Positions 17,280 to 24,600 of a DNA stretch of 64,000 nt are shown here, one piece after another; position 1 is the first letter of the stretch; each line of letters starts with the position of its first letter. A program made the position numbers and the translations under genes. Source of the stretch: Streptomyces sp. NBC_01341 (GTDB lineage: Bacteria > Actinomycetota > Actinomycetes > Streptomycetales > Streptomycetaceae). Location: the NCBI RefSeq assembly GCF_035946055.1, contig NZ_CP108364.1, positions 496,001 through 560,000 on the forward strand, written 5' to 3'. The notes beneath the pieces are model-generated. The model had not been told where the DNA came from and searched no databases. It saw only the letters and a list, made by a program, of their open reading frames with translations.

Positions 17280-18932
17280 CTAGAAACTGTCCGTCTCCGG
17301 CACGTCCGAACGGGCCGGCGGAAGGGTGAAGACGAAGCGGGTCCCGGGGGTGTGGGTGGTGTCGAGGGCGATCGTGCCGCCGTGGTATTCGACGATCTTC
17401 TTGCAGAGGGCGAGGCCGATGCCGTTGCCCGGGTAACTGTCGCGTGTGTGGAGGCGCTGGAAGATCACGAAGATCCTCTCCGCGTACTCCGGACCGATCC
17501 CGATGCCGTTGTCGCTCACCGCGATCTCCCAACGGGGACCGCCGGTCTCCCCGGAGGGGTCCGAGGCCGCGTCCCTGGCTTCCGTGACCTCCACGGCACT
17601 GATGTGCACCTGAGGCACGGCACCGGGGGCGCGGAACTTGATGGCATTGGAGATCAGGTTCTGCAGGAGGACCCCGAGCTGGGTCGGATCGCCGTGTACG
17701 GCGGGAAGCGGGTCGTGTGTGATGACGGCCCCGGTCTCTTCCACCGCGACGCCCAGCGAGTTGGTGGTACGCCGCAGCAGGCTCTCGAGGCTGACGTCGG
17801 CGTCCTGTGCGTGCAGGCGCCCGACACGGGAGAAGGTGAGGAGGTCGTTGATGAGCGTCTGCATGCGGTTGGCACCGTCGACGGCGAACGCGATGTACTG
17901 CTTGGCGCGGTCGTCGAGCTGGTCCGCGTAGCGGCGCTCCAGCAACTGGCAGAAGCTGGCGACCTTGCGGAGCGGCTCCTGCAGGTCGTGGGAGGCGACG
18001 TAGGCGAACTGCTCCAGTTCCTCGTTGGAGCGCCGCAGTTCCGTCGCTCCCTCGGCGAGTTCGGAGCGGGCACGGTCGCTGAACTCCAGCTCACCGGCCA
18101 GGCGCCGGCGCATTCCGTCCACGTCCGTCGCCAGCGCACGAAGATCGGCGGGGCCGGAGGGGACGATGGAATGGTCGAACCTGCCGTCCGCGATCTTCCG
18201 CACGTCGGTGCGCAGCCGGTCCAGCGGTAGCTGGACACCCCGGCGCAGCCCTGCGAAGGCGAGTGCGATGAGGGCGAGGACCACGCCGCCGATGGCGGTG
18301 AACACCGTGTTGCGGAGGTCACGCGCCTGCTGCAGGTCGTCGCGGGACCGGTCCCTCTCGGCCTCGATGCGGGTCTGCTGTACGGACAGCGCTGTGCGGA
18401 GTGCGTCGAACGTGTCCTTGCCCGACTCGATGTACCGCAGTGCGGAGCCCACGGGATCGCCCGACTCGCTGATGGGCCGGGCCGTGGTGGTCTGCCACTG
18501 CTCGGAGCGCTCCCGCACGGTGGCCAGGTCGGCCATGGCCCGTTCGTTGCCCCGCAGCAGACGTGACAATTCAGCGGTCGCGGCCGACTGCTGGGCGAGG
18601 CCGTCCTGATAGGGGCCGAGGAATTCCCGTTTGCCCGTCATGCCGTATCCCCGGATGCCCGTCTCCTGATTGATCAGGGCACTCTCCATACGGACGGAGG
18701 CGATCAAGGCGGGCGACCAGCGTTCGGTGAGCTGCTTGTTGACGTCGGTGGCGTGGGCGAGGACCCAGACCCCGCACCCGGCCAGGGCGAGAAGGACGAC
18801 CAGCGCCGCCGCCGAGCAAACGCCCAGCCAGCCGCGGGTGGTCCAGCCCGCTCCCGCGGACGGTGCTGCGGGGGCCTGCTGCTGCGCCGCGTCGGTCTGC
18901 ACATCGGGCTGCTGCGCTGCGTCGGTCTGCAC
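17280..18932 (-). CDS. Sensor histidine kinase (CHASE3-HAMP-HisKA-HATPase)
   Basis: 550 residues from a GTG at 18932, chosen because GAGGAGGGA precedes it by 6 bases; an ATG at 19001 has no good site. Membrane helices at about 35-59 and 209-229 flank a CHASE3-like periplasmic helical domain (INQETGIRGYGMTG). HAMP follows (230-282), then the phospho-acceptor His315 (YVASHDLQEPLRKV), N box (LQNLISNAIKF), G1 (VSDNGIGIGPEY) and G2 (GNGIGLALCKKIVEYHGG). This bacteriophytochrome-like kinase type usually signals to small Rcp1-like receivers; one is encoded divergently next door. The N-terminal 20 residues are a tandem duplication (VQTDAAQQPD / VQTDAAQQQA). Confidence 0.93.
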   Translation of the reverse strand: MQTDAAQQPDVQTDAAQQQAPAAPSAGAGWTTRGWLGVCSAAALVVLLALAGCGVWVLAHATDVNKQLTERWSPALIASVRMESALINQETGIRGYGMTGKREFLGPYQDGLAQQSAATAELSRLLRGNERAMADLATVRERSEQWQTTTARPISESGDPVGSALRYIESGKDTFDALRTALSVQQTRIEAERDRSRDDLQQARDLRNTVFTAIGGVVLALIALAFAGLRRGVQLPLDRLRTDVRKIADGRFDHSIVPSGPADLRALATDVDGMRRRLAGELEFSDRARSELAEGATELRRSNEELEQFAYVASHDLQEPLRKVASFCQLLERRYADQLDDRAKQYIAFAVDGANRMQTLINDLLTFSRVGRLHAQDADVSLESLLRRTTNSLGVAVEETGAVITHDPLPAVHGDPTQLGVLLQNLISNAIKFRAPGAVPQVHISAVEVTEARDAASDPSGETGGPRWEIAVSDNGIGIGPEYAERIFVIFQRLHTRDSYPGNGIGLALCKKIVEYHGGTIALDTTHTPGTRFVFTLPPARSDVPETDSF

Positions 18933-18938
18933 GTCGGG
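18879..18938. repeat. 30-bp tandem duplication at the kinase start
   Basis: Two 30-base units (18879-18908 and 18909-18938) differ at two positions. They encode VQTDAAQQ(P/Q)(D/A) on the minus strand and each carries a potential GTG start; only the one in the second unit (18932) has the ribosome site. Confidence 0.75.
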
Positions 18939-18992
18939 TCCCTCCTCCTCGTCCCCGGCGGCACACCTGGGCGGCGTTACCCTACCCCCGGA

Positions 18993-19008
18993 GACAACCA
19001 TGGTTGTC
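18993..19008. promoter_or_regulatory. Perfect 16-bp palindrome in the divergent promoter
   Basis: GACAACCATGGTTGTC is a perfect inverted repeat, extended on both sides by CCCGG/CCGGG arms with one mismatched pair, making a near-perfect 28-bp dyad. It overlaps the presumed -35 (TTGTCC, 19004-19009) of the helix-turn-helix/receiver gene, whose -10 would be TACGGT at 19028-19033, and lies 61 bases before the kinase start. I infer an operator that could control both divergent genes, perhaps by the helix-turn-helix protein itself. Confidence 0.6.
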
Positions 19009-19039
19009 CCCGGGATGGCTAGGCGTCTACGGTGCTCCC

Positions 19040-19858
19040 ATGGCAGTAGAGACGCAGATGACTCCGGAGCAGGAGGAGCTGGCCGAACGGGCACGACAGG
19101 CCGTCGCCGAAGCCGCCCGGCAGCTCGTCCTGCGCACGCCGGTGGCGGATGCCGACGCGCAGGGCCCCGACGGGCTCCGGAACGACGCGCTGGCCTCACT
19201 GCAGGCCCTGGCCTACCTCGGCCGCGCCGTGGAGGAGTGCGCGGCCCTGGCGGCGCGAGCCGCCGCACAGGAGGGTGCCGGCTATCCGCAGCTGGGCAGG
19301 GCCTGGGGTGTCAGCCGCCAGGGCGCCCGCAAGCGCTGGCCCGGACTCGTCTTCACCGCCCGCCCCGCATCACGACCGCTACCCCACGACCAGACCCGGA
19401 GCCCCCTCATGAACGGCCTCGCCCCCCGCACCTACACCGTTCTGCTCGTCGAGGACGACATGGCCGACGCCATGCTCATCGAGGAGGCCCTGACCGAGCA
19501 GGGCATGGCGCGCGGGATCCAGCGGGCCGACGACGGTGTCGCGGCCCTGGAGTACCTCCGCGACCCTCGGACCGACCGGCCCGATCTGATCGTGCTCGAC
19601 CTGAACATGCCCCGGATGAACGGCCGCGAGCTGCTCAACGTCCTCAAGAACGACCCGGACCTGTCGAGCATCCCGATCGTCGTGCTGACCACGTCCGCCG
19701 CGCCGGACGACATCGACGACGCCTACCGCCAGCACGCCAACGCCTACGTCACCAAGCCCGTCAACCTCGACGACTTCATCGAGACCGTGCAGAGCATCGA
19801 TTCCTTCTTCTTCGACACGGCCACGACCCTTCCTCGCCGCCTGGGCGACGACCTCTGA
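19040..19858 (+). CDS. Helix-turn-helix protein fused in frame to a CheY/Rcp1-like receiver
   Basis: 272 residues from ATG 19040. Residues 1-115 look like a small DNA-binding protein (long helices, then YPQLGRAWGVSRQGARKRW as the helix-turn-helix); residues 130-255 are a receiver with the acidic pocket E138-D139-D140, phospho-acceptor Asp187 (LIVLDLNMPRMNG) and the switch Thr (VVLTTSAAPDD) and Lys (NAYVTKPVN). No stop separates them. An internal ATG at 19409 (residue 124) has its own GGAG 7 bases upstream, so a stand-alone receiver is probably also made or may be the main product. There is no Shine-Dalgarno before 19040; TACGGT 6 bases upstream suggests a leaderless mRNA. Confidence 0.85.
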   Translation: MAVETQMTPEQEELAERARQAVAEAARQLVLRTPVADADAQGPDGLRNDALASLQALAYLGRAVEECAALAARAAAQEGAGYPQLGRAWGVSRQGARKRWPGLVFTARPASRPLPHDQTRSPLMNGLAPRTYTVLLVEDDMADAMLIEEALTEQGMARGIQRADDGVAALEYLRDPRTDRPDLIVLDLNMPRMNGRELLNVLKNDPDLSSIPIVVLTTSAAPDDIDDAYRQHANAYVTKPVNLDDFIETVQSIDSFFFDTATTLPRRLGDDL

Positions 19859-19974
19859 ACGACGGGACCACCGAGTCGTCCGCGCGGCTCGTCGGTCGGT
19901 GAGCCCCGGCGTGGGGCGGCGGCCGGTCCTTTCGGCGCGCGGCGGATGGCCGCGCCGGTGCGACAGCGGGCGGT

Positions 19975-19980
19975 TAGGGT
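19975..19980 (+). promoter_or_regulatory. -10 box for a leaderless transcript
   Basis: TAGGGT sits 6 bases before the GTG at 19987, so transcription should begin at or next to the start codon. No Shine-Dalgarno is present. Confidence 0.5.
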
Positions 19981-19986
19981 CGCCGG

Positions 19987-20823
19987 GTGAGCCGAACCGA
20001 GGAGATCGCCGAAGGCGCGGGCCCGTTCACGACCCGCCTGACCTGGCGACTCGCGGACGGCGGCGCTGCCGTCTGGGAGTCGCGGAGGGCGCGCAAGCGG
20101 GGCCTGCTCGGCGTGCGGGCCGCCGATGAGCGGGAAGCACGTTCCCGGCCGGCCGACGGCGTGTCGGTCGGCCGTCTCCGCAGGCTCAACGCCATCGCCG
20201 CGAGCGCGTTCACGATCGGTGGGGGCTTCTTCGCCCTCGGCGCCGGGGTGGCCGTGTTCGGTCCGGGAGACGCGACGGGTGCCTGGATCTACTTCGTCGG
20301 GGGTCTGTTCTTCAACACCGGCGGCTACACCTCCCTGCTCCAGTCGGTCAACGCTCCCCGCCAGGACACCGGGACGGCGGGGCTGGTCTCACCCAGGTGG
20401 AGATGGTGGAGCTACGAGCCCTCGCGCATCGACTGGCTGAGCACGTTCGTGCTGTTCGTCGGGACGCTCGTCTTCGGCGTCGACCTGGTGAGTTCCCTGC
20501 TGCAGGGCCTCTCCGTGCAGCAGGTGGACACGCTGGTCTGGGCGCCGGACGTGGTCGGGTGCGTTCTGTTCCTCGTCTCGGGGCACCTCGCCCTGGTCGA
20601 GGTCTGCCACGGACGCCCGCGGGCCCTCCCCCGCGACCTCGGCTGGTGGATCGTCGCGGTCAACCAGCTCGGATCCGCCCTCTTCCTCGTGTCGGCGCTG
20701 GCCGCGTTCACCCGTCCCGCCACGGGAAGCGCCGTGAACGTCGACATCGCGGACTGGGGCACGCTCGCTGGGGCACTCTGCTTCTCCGTCGCGGGGGTGC
20801 TCCAGGCGTTCGAGCACCCCTGA
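19987..20823 (+). CDS. Integral membrane protein of unknown function
   Basis: 278 residues from a GTG at 19987. An N-terminal ~65-residue charged cytoplasmic region is followed by about six hydrophobic helices in three pairs (ASAFTIGGGFFALGAGVAVF / WIYFVGGLFFNTGGYTSLL; STFVLFVGTLVFGVDLVSSL / VVGCVLFLVSGHLALVEV; LGWWIVAVNQLGSALFLVSA / LAGALCFSVAGVLQAFE). The repeated glycine-rich paired helices resemble YrhK-type domains, but I am not sure. No enzymatic motif. Monocistronic, leaderless start likely. Confidence 0.8.
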   Translation: MSRTEEIAEGAGPFTTRLTWRLADGGAAVWESRRARKRGLLGVRAADEREARSRPADGVSVGRLRRLNAIAASAFTIGGGFFALGAGVAVFGPGDATGAWIYFVGGLFFNTGGYTSLLQSVNAPRQDTGTAGLVSPRWRWWSYEPSRIDWLSTFVLFVGTLVFGVDLVSSLLQGLSVQQVDTLVWAPDVVGCVLFLVSGHLALVEVCHGRPRALPRDLGWWIVAVNQLGSALFLVSALAAFTRPATGSAVNVDIADWGTLAGALCFSVAGVLQAFEHP

Positions 20824-20881
20824 CCTCAGCGCGTGCGTGCCGTCCGGGTATCCCGCCGGCGGATCGGGGAGGACCGGGATC

Positions 20882-21274
20882 TCAGGACGTTCCGCGCCCC
20901 TCGCTCGCCCCGCCGGGCGCCACGAGGCGTTCCAGGGCCTCGGAAGCGGTGGGAAGTACCGGCATCAGAACACCCACTCCCGTGACGTCCAGCAGCCTCG
21001 CGACGTGGGGCGGGGCCGCCACCAGCGTCAGGGAACCGTGTCGGTCCTTCGCGTAGCGCAGGATGCCGATCATCGTGTTGAGGCCGGAGGAGTCGCAGAA
21101 TTCCAGGGGTGCGAGGTCCAGCACGATGTGCGGTCTCCCGCGCCTGATCAGCTCCATGGCCTTCGTCCGCAGGGCGGGCGCGCTGTCCACGTCGATCTCC
21201 CCGGCCACGGTGAGCACCGCGACGGAGTCCGCCGGGTGCAGGACGGTGAGGACGAGGTTCGGGCTGTGCGTCAT
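20882..21274 (-). CDS. STAS-domain anti-sigma factor antagonist
   Basis: 130 residues from ATG 21274. The SpoIIAA/RsbV fold is clear: VAVLTVAGEIDVDSAPALRT at the start and VLDLAPLEFCDSSGLNTMIG, whose DSSG serine is the residue phosphorylated by anti-sigma kinases in this family. Unphosphorylated antagonists free the sigma factor by binding the kinase. A SigB-type sigma factor, a PP2C phosphatase and a fused kinase/phosphatase lie within 6 kb, so partner switching with them is plausible, though not shown. Monocistronic. Confidence 0.92.
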   Translation of the reverse strand: MTHSPNLVLTVLHPADSVAVLTVAGEIDVDSAPALRTKAMELIRRGRPHIVLDLAPLEFCDSSGLNTMIGILRYAKDRHGSLTLVAAPPHVARLLDVTGVGVLMPVLPTASEALERLVAPGGASEGRGTS

Positions 21275-21582
21275 GGGTGTCGGTACTCCAGGCCGGGGAA
21301 CGATAGCCGTCGCGGCAGGAGCGGCGTCGACCGCCGAAGTTCACACTTCGAATGTCGGCCAATGAACCGTCTCCATGGCAACTGTTGTCATAGGGAAACA
21401 TACCGGGGTTCGCCAGGACCTCAGAACCCGTGGATGACGGGGGTACGATGTCCGGGGCCCCGCGCGTGCCCCGGAACCTATCTCCTGGCTTTCCATACGA
21501 GCGCGATGAATGCCCGGCTCGCTTGCCCGGTCCGGTGGCCAGACGGACGAGTGAGGCTTAGCCGGATCGGAGTGTCATCACC

Positions 21583-22074
21583 ATGGGCCTGAACCCCGAA
21601 CCCGACCAGCGGTCCCGGGAAGCGGCCCGCGAGGGTTCCGAATTCGTCGAACTCCTGGAAGTCCTGTGGGAACACGGGCGCGAAGCCGTACCCACGGGCC
21701 CGGTGTCCCCCTCCCAGCTCCGCGTGCTGTACATCCTGGACCGGGAGGAAGGCATCAACCTGCGGATGCTCGCCGAAGCCCTGGGCTCGGCCTCCCCTTC
21801 GGTCAGCAGGCTGTGCGACCGGTTGCAGGCCACGGGATTCGTGGAGCGCGCCCCCAGCCCGGTGAGCCGTCGGGAGCTGGAACTGCGCCTGACCGGCCAC
21901 GGCAAGGCGTACCTCGTCGATCTGCGGATGCGCAGGGAAGAGGTACTGATGTCCACGATCGACGCCATGCCCGCCAAGTCGCGCCGGGCCCTGCTGGAAG
22001 GGCTCCGGGCCTTCCGCAACGCGGCCTCGGGGCAGGACACCGGCGGCGCGAGACCCTTGCGGTCGACCGGCTAG
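21583..22074 (+). CDS. MarR family transcriptional regulator
   Basis: 163 residues from ATG 21583. The winged helix-turn-helix is seen in LRVLYILDREEGINLRMLAE, then LGSASPSVSRLCDRLQATGF and the wing SPVSRRELELRLTGHGKAYL. MarR proteins act as dimers and usually respond to phenolic compounds or oxidants. It converges with the PP2C phosphatase gene (15-base gap), and its own target is not evident from the context. No perfect palindrome was found just upstream. Confidence 0.9.
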   Translation: MGLNPEPDQRSREAAREGSEFVELLEVLWEHGREAVPTGPVSPSQLRVLYILDREEGINLRMLAEALGSASPSVSRLCDRLQATGFVERAPSPVSRRELELRLTGHGKAYLVDLRMRREEVLMSTIDAMPAKSRRALLEGLRAFRNAASGQDTGGARPLRSTG

Positions 22075-22089
22075 GGCCGCAGCCACAGG

Positions 22090-23274
22090 TCAGGCGGACG
22101 CCTCACCCGACGGCTGCCTGCCGAACCAGTCCATACAGACGACCAGAGCGTCATCGTCCAGCGGTGTGTCGCCTCGGTAGGAGCGCAGATCGCGGAGCAC
22201 AGCCAGCGGCACCTGCTCCGACGGCAGCAGGCGGTGCGCGGACAGCGACCGCGCGAGGGCGCGTTCCCCGTAGCGCTCACCCGCCGCCGAAGCGCTGTCG
22301 TAGACCCCGTCGCTGCCGATGAGCAGCCGGTCGCCCGGTTCGACCCGCAGACGCTCCGTCACGTACTCCGTCTCCTCGAACATGCCGAGCGGAAGCTGGG
22401 CGTCGAATCCGAGCGACTCGACGTTGCGGTCCCTCAGCCGCCACATGCGGGGCGATCCGGCGTCCACGGCCTCGACCTCGCCCGTCGCCAGATCGAAGCG
22501 CAGCAGCAGGACTGCGGCGTGGAGGGTGCCCCGGTACTCGGCGTAGACCGCCTGGTCGGCGAGGCTGGCCTGGCCGGGAAGGTCCAGGCCGGCGCGCCGC
22601 GCGTTGCGCAGTGCGTTGACGACGAGATTGGTCAGCAGGGCCGCCTCCATGCCCTTGCCCATGCCGTTGGTGACGGTGAGCGTGAGGTGGTGGGCCGACA
22701 CGGACCAGTCGAAGTTGTCGCCGTAGATCGCGTAGGCCGGCTCCAGGTGGGCACCGAGCGAGAACTCGGGCCGCCTCACGGAACGGCCCGGGAGCAGTTG
22801 CCACTGCATCTCCGCGGCGAGGGTCAGCCGGGTGGCGCGGCGTGCCAGGAGGTAGAGGTCGGTGTCCCTCTCGGCGACGAGGATCTCGTGGCCCAGCGCC
22901 TCACCGATCTGCTGCATCTCCGTGAGGTCCTCGGCGGAGCAGCCACCCTCCGGCATCATGACGGAGAGGACCCCCAACCGGTCGCCGCGGACGGTCACCG
23001 GTAGGTGCGCGGTGACGGGACCCGGCGTGGTCCGTGGTTCCACGTACGGCTCCTGGGCGCCGAAGGCGCGCCCCTGCGGACTGTCGTGGACGTGCACGGG
23101 TTCGGCGAGCGGCGCCTCGGCCACCACCTGAAGCGTGGTCATCCCGTAGTCCGCGAGCCGCAACTCGACACTCTGCACGTCGTAGTGCTCCCGCAGAGCC
23201 GCCGTGACGACATCGGCGAGGAGATGGGGGGCGGCCTTGCGCAGCTCCCGCTCGACGGCAGCGAATCTGTCCAC
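22090..23274 (-). CDS. GAF-SpoIIE (PP2C-type) phosphatase, metal-site variant
   Basis: 394 residues from a GTG at 23274. Residues 1-140 form a GAF-like sensor region; 150-390 are a SpoIIE-type PP2C domain. The first acidic motif is kept (YGDNFDW, 185-190), as are the SDG (LLIGSDGVYDSA) and the final DDALVV motif. The usual GDVxGHG is TNGMGKG (202-208), with Asn replacing the metal-binding Asp. Such phosphatases dephosphorylate STAS antagonists. This may be a recognised variant subgroup, so loss of activity cannot be assumed. It diverges from the sigma factor gene, 266 bases away. Confidence 0.9.
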   Translation of the reverse strand: MDRFAAVERELRKAAPHLLADVVTAALREHYDVQSVELRLADYGMTTLQVVAEAPLAEPVHVHDSPQGRAFGAQEPYVEPRTTPGPVTAHLPVTVRGDRLGVLSVMMPEGGCSAEDLTEMQQIGEALGHEILVAERDTDLYLLARRATRLTLAAEMQWQLLPGRSVRRPEFSLGAHLEPAYAIYGDNFDWSVSAHHLTLTVTNGMGKGMEAALLTNLVVNALRNARRAGLDLPGQASLADQAVYAEYRGTLHAAVLLLRFDLATGEVEAVDAGSPRMWRLRDRNVESLGFDAQLPLGMFEETEYVTERLRVEPGDRLLIGSDGVYDSASAAGERYGERALARSLSAHRLLPSEQVPLAVLRDLRSYRGDTPLDDDALVVCMDWFGRQPSGEASA

Positions 23275-23540
23275 GTGGTCCTGTTTCTCGTCGTGCTGCG
23301 CCGACCCCGGTTCGCCTGTGGGGCCCCGGCCTCGGCCTCCAGCGTAAGGGGCCTGTCCCGATCCAGCGCGGCGCGCCCGCAGGGTCGCGCCGGTGGCCGG
23401 CGCTGCTCATCCTACGATGTCCTGAGACAACAGTTTCCACACAGCAAGAAAAAGTGCGTCATCTCGCGCATGGGCGTTCCCAGGCAGGGCAGGGGCTCGG
23501 CACGAAGCGCTCTCGGCACGAGCAAGGGTGGGAAAGAACG

Positions 23541-24425
23541 ATGATCACTGAACAGACCGCAGGCACCATACCGACTGACGGTATGTCGACTTCGGCGCCG
23601 TCGCCCCAGCGCATCGGCGAGCTGCCCTGGATCGAGGACGCGGGCAAGGTCGCCCCGAAGGACGCACGCGCTCTGTCGACCCTGTTCTTCGAGCAGCTGC
23701 GGGTCCTGGAGGAAGGGACGAGGGAGTACCAGTACGCGCGCAACACCCTCATCGAGATGAACATCTCGCTGGTCCGGTTCGCCGCGCGCCGCTTCCGAAA
23801 CCGGGGCAGCGGCGACATGGAGGACATCACGCAGGTCGGAACGATCGGACTCATCAAGGCCATCGACCGGTTCGAGCTGTCCAGGGAGGTGGAGTTCACG
23901 ACGTTCGCCGTCCCCTACATCGTGGGTGAGATCAAGCGCTTCTTCCGTGACACCACCTGGGCCGTCCACGTCCCCCGCCGTCTTCAGGAACTGCGTGTGG
24001 AGCTGGCGAAGGCCAAGGACGAACTCGCCACCCGGATGGACCGTGACCCCACGGCCAAGGAACTGGCGGCCTTCCTGGACCTCACCGAGGACGAGGTCAT
24101 CGAGGGCATCATCGCGTCGAACGGCTACACGGCCGGCTCCCTGGACCTGCCGACGGACACCGGCGAGACCACCGGCACGGGATCCCGGACATTCGCCGAC
24201 ATCCTGGGCGAGCCGGACTCCGCCATGGAGACGGTGGAGAACCTGCACGCCCTGGCCCCGCTCCTCGAACAGCTCGACGACCGGGAGCGTCGCATCATCG
24301 AGATGCGCTTCGGCCAGGAGATGACGCAGTCGCAGATCGGGGCCGAGCTGGACGTGTCCCAGATGCACGTCTCCCGTCTGCTCACCCGCACGCTCGCCAA
24401 GCTCCGATCGGGGATGCTGGCCTGA
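23541..24425 (+). CDS. SigB/SigF-family RNA polymerase sigma factor
   Basis: 294 residues from ATG 23541 with GGGAAAG 7 bases upstream; an in-frame ATG at 23454 lacks a site. It has region 2 (NISLVRFAARRFRNRGSGDM, DITQVGTIGLIKAIDRFELS, TTFAVPYIVGEIKRFFRD), region 3 (RRLQELRVELAKAKDEL) and region 4 with a helix-turn-helix (MTQSQIGAELDVSQMHVSRL). Streptomyces has many SigB paralogues for osmotic, oxidative and developmental control; I cannot say which this is. It is likely held by an anti-sigma kinase and released via STAS proteins such as that at 20882. Confidence 0.95.
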   Translation: MITEQTAGTIPTDGMSTSAPSPQRIGELPWIEDAGKVAPKDARALSTLFFEQLRVLEEGTREYQYARNTLIEMNISLVRFAARRFRNRGSGDMEDITQVGTIGLIKAIDRFELSREVEFTTFAVPYIVGEIKRFFRDTTWAVHVPRRLQELRVELAKAKDELATRMDRDPTAKELAAFLDLTEDEVIEGIIASNGYTAGSLDLPTDTGETTGTGSRTFADILGEPDSAMETVENLHALAPLLEQLDDRERRIIEMRFGQEMTQSQIGAELDVSQMHVSRLLTRTLAKLRSGMLA

Positions 24426-24482
24426 CCACCCCGCACCCTCGGCTTCCCGGCCGGTACGGGGGTCGGGCCGCCGCCCGGTGAA

Positions 24483-24528
24483 GCACCGCGCGGCAGCTCG
24501 ACCGACCGGTGAAGCCGCCGCGCGGTGC
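24483..24528. terminator. Inverted repeat between convergent sigma factor and PAS-GAF genes
   Basis: A 12-bp perfect stem, GCACCGCGCGGC at 24483-24494 paired with 24517-24528, with a 22-base loop, 58 bases after the sigma factor stop. Probably a bidirectional terminator; the long loop makes it weaker than others here. Confidence 0.5.
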
Positions 24529-24600
24529 AGCCACTCCCGGCAGCCGCGAAACGGCGTCGCGAGGCCCCGTCGACCCGGCACTGAGCCGCGTTCGGCGCTC

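Noticed and set aside
14874..18230. Very long plus-strand open frame opposite the LAL and kinase genes
   Set aside because: It is the GC-rich antisense shadow of two well-supported minus-strand genes; its translation is low-complexity Arg/Gly/Val.
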